Source: JBEKEX01 sp050013615
Lineage (GTDB): Bacteria > Chloroflexota > Anaerolineae > Anaerolineales > Anaerolineaceae
DNA: 64,000 nucleotides
Direction of reading: 5' to 3'
Assembly: GCA_050013615.1 (NCBI GenBank)
Contig: JBEKEX010000002.1
Location: forward strand, 8,845 to 72,844
Position 1 is the first letter of the stretch, and the number at the start of each line of letters is the position of its first letter. Positions 63,753 to 64,000 of the stretch are shown one piece after another. Under the pieces are notes generated by a model that had not been told where the DNA came from, ran no database searches, and saw only the letters and a list, made by a program, of their open reading frames with translations. Made by a program: the position numbers and the translations under genes.

Positions 63753-64000
63753 ATGAATAATACAATAACTATTGGTCTGATCGCGGCAATGTCCCAGGAG
63801 AGTGATGCGCTCCTGCGATTCATCCCCAGACGGGAAACATACAACCTCGGGTCATTCCGAGCGGTCCGCTTCCAGCTCACTGATCGCAGCTGTGTGCTCG
63901 CCACGTCCGGCATGGGCGTAGGCCACGCCGCAGACTGCGCCCGCCGTCTGGTGGCAGCCGCACATCCGCAGCTCCTGCTCTCGTTCGGCATCGCCGGCGC
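63753..64000 (+). CDS. nucleoside phosphorylase / MTA-SAH nucleosidase-like protein (5' part only)
   Basis: The ATG at 63753 opens a frame that runs off the window's right edge after 82 codons. The start MNNTITIGLIAAMSQESDAL, then LATSGMGVGHAADCARRLV and LLLSFGIAGA, match the N-terminal half of the PNP/UDP phosphorylase superfamily (MtnN, purine nucleoside phosphorylase, HpnG-like). The IAAM-x-x-E pattern is closest to MTA/SAH nucleosidase or the hopanoid-related phosphorylase. The missing C-terminus prevents a firm choice. Confidence 0.75.
   Translation, partial: MNNTITIGLIAAMSQESDALLRFIPRRETYNLGSFRAVRFQLTDRSCVLATSGMGVGHAADCARRLVAAAHPQLLLSFGIAG

Overview
The window looks like a chromosomal segment of a Chloroflexota bacterium, most likely Anaerolineae. 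This is inferred from gene content only: a short EF-Ts, an NAD synthetase split into nitrilase and synthetase genes, a T-box in front of pheST, tandem 48-residue Flp pilins and a ferredoxin-dependent 2-oxoacid oxidoreductase operon. No rRNA, tRNA, CRISPR array, transposase or phage gene was seen.

Left part (1-10.4 kb): the N-terminal part of a secreted cadherin-repeat protein (minus strand, running off the left edge, repeat period 300 bp), a membrane-anchored glycosidase-fold protein that appears to have lost its catalytic residues, a WD40-like protein, a cyclopropane fatty acid synthase, and a four-gene 2-oxoacid:ferredoxin oxidoreductase operon.

Surface and natural-product island (10.3-28.1 kb): a Wzm/Wzt-type polysaccharide exporter, a methyltransferase, a mirror-image locus built from two solute-binding lipoproteins and two free-standing adenylation-carrier-thioesterase (A-T-TE) synthetases sharing one nitrate/taurine-type ABC importer, and three sugar-transfer genes. 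The island is bounded by two direct copies of a ~283 bp sequence (10331-10614 and 27822-28103), each holding the 3' end of the oxidoreductase gamma gene, its terminator and the 3' end of the exporter ATPase gene. The second copy is a remnant. The mirror-image A-T-TE/importer locus is my best candidate for an undescribed system.

Sugar catabolism region (28.2-40.5 kb): a SorC-family regulator, galactitol-type PTS IIB, IIA and IIC, an unknown membrane protein, then a divergent operon with a small Cys-rich protein, an LsrF-like aldolase/thiolase, a dehydrogenase carrying half of an aldolase domain, and a RhaD-like aldolase. A GH4 glycosidase and a PfkB kinase/class II aldolase/DeoC operon follow. 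A near-perfect promoter with TTGCACAT-type repeats at its start site, and a related inverted repeat before the IIC gene, suggest one regulon. PTS uptake, phosphorylation and several aldolases imply breakdown of a phosphorylated sugar, polyol or related compound to triose-level intermediates.

Right part (40.9-64 kb): DegV, a MarR regulator with a palindromic operator followed by a heterodimeric ABC exporter, a multi-sensor HD-GYP protein, a degenerate Lgt-like membrane protein, split NAD synthetase, an MFS transporter, a GT-C-like membrane protein, T-box-controlled pheST, two Flp pilin genes, pyrH, tsf, rpsB with a long charged tail, and the start of a nucleoside phosphorylase/MTA-SAH nucleosidase-like gene at the right edge.
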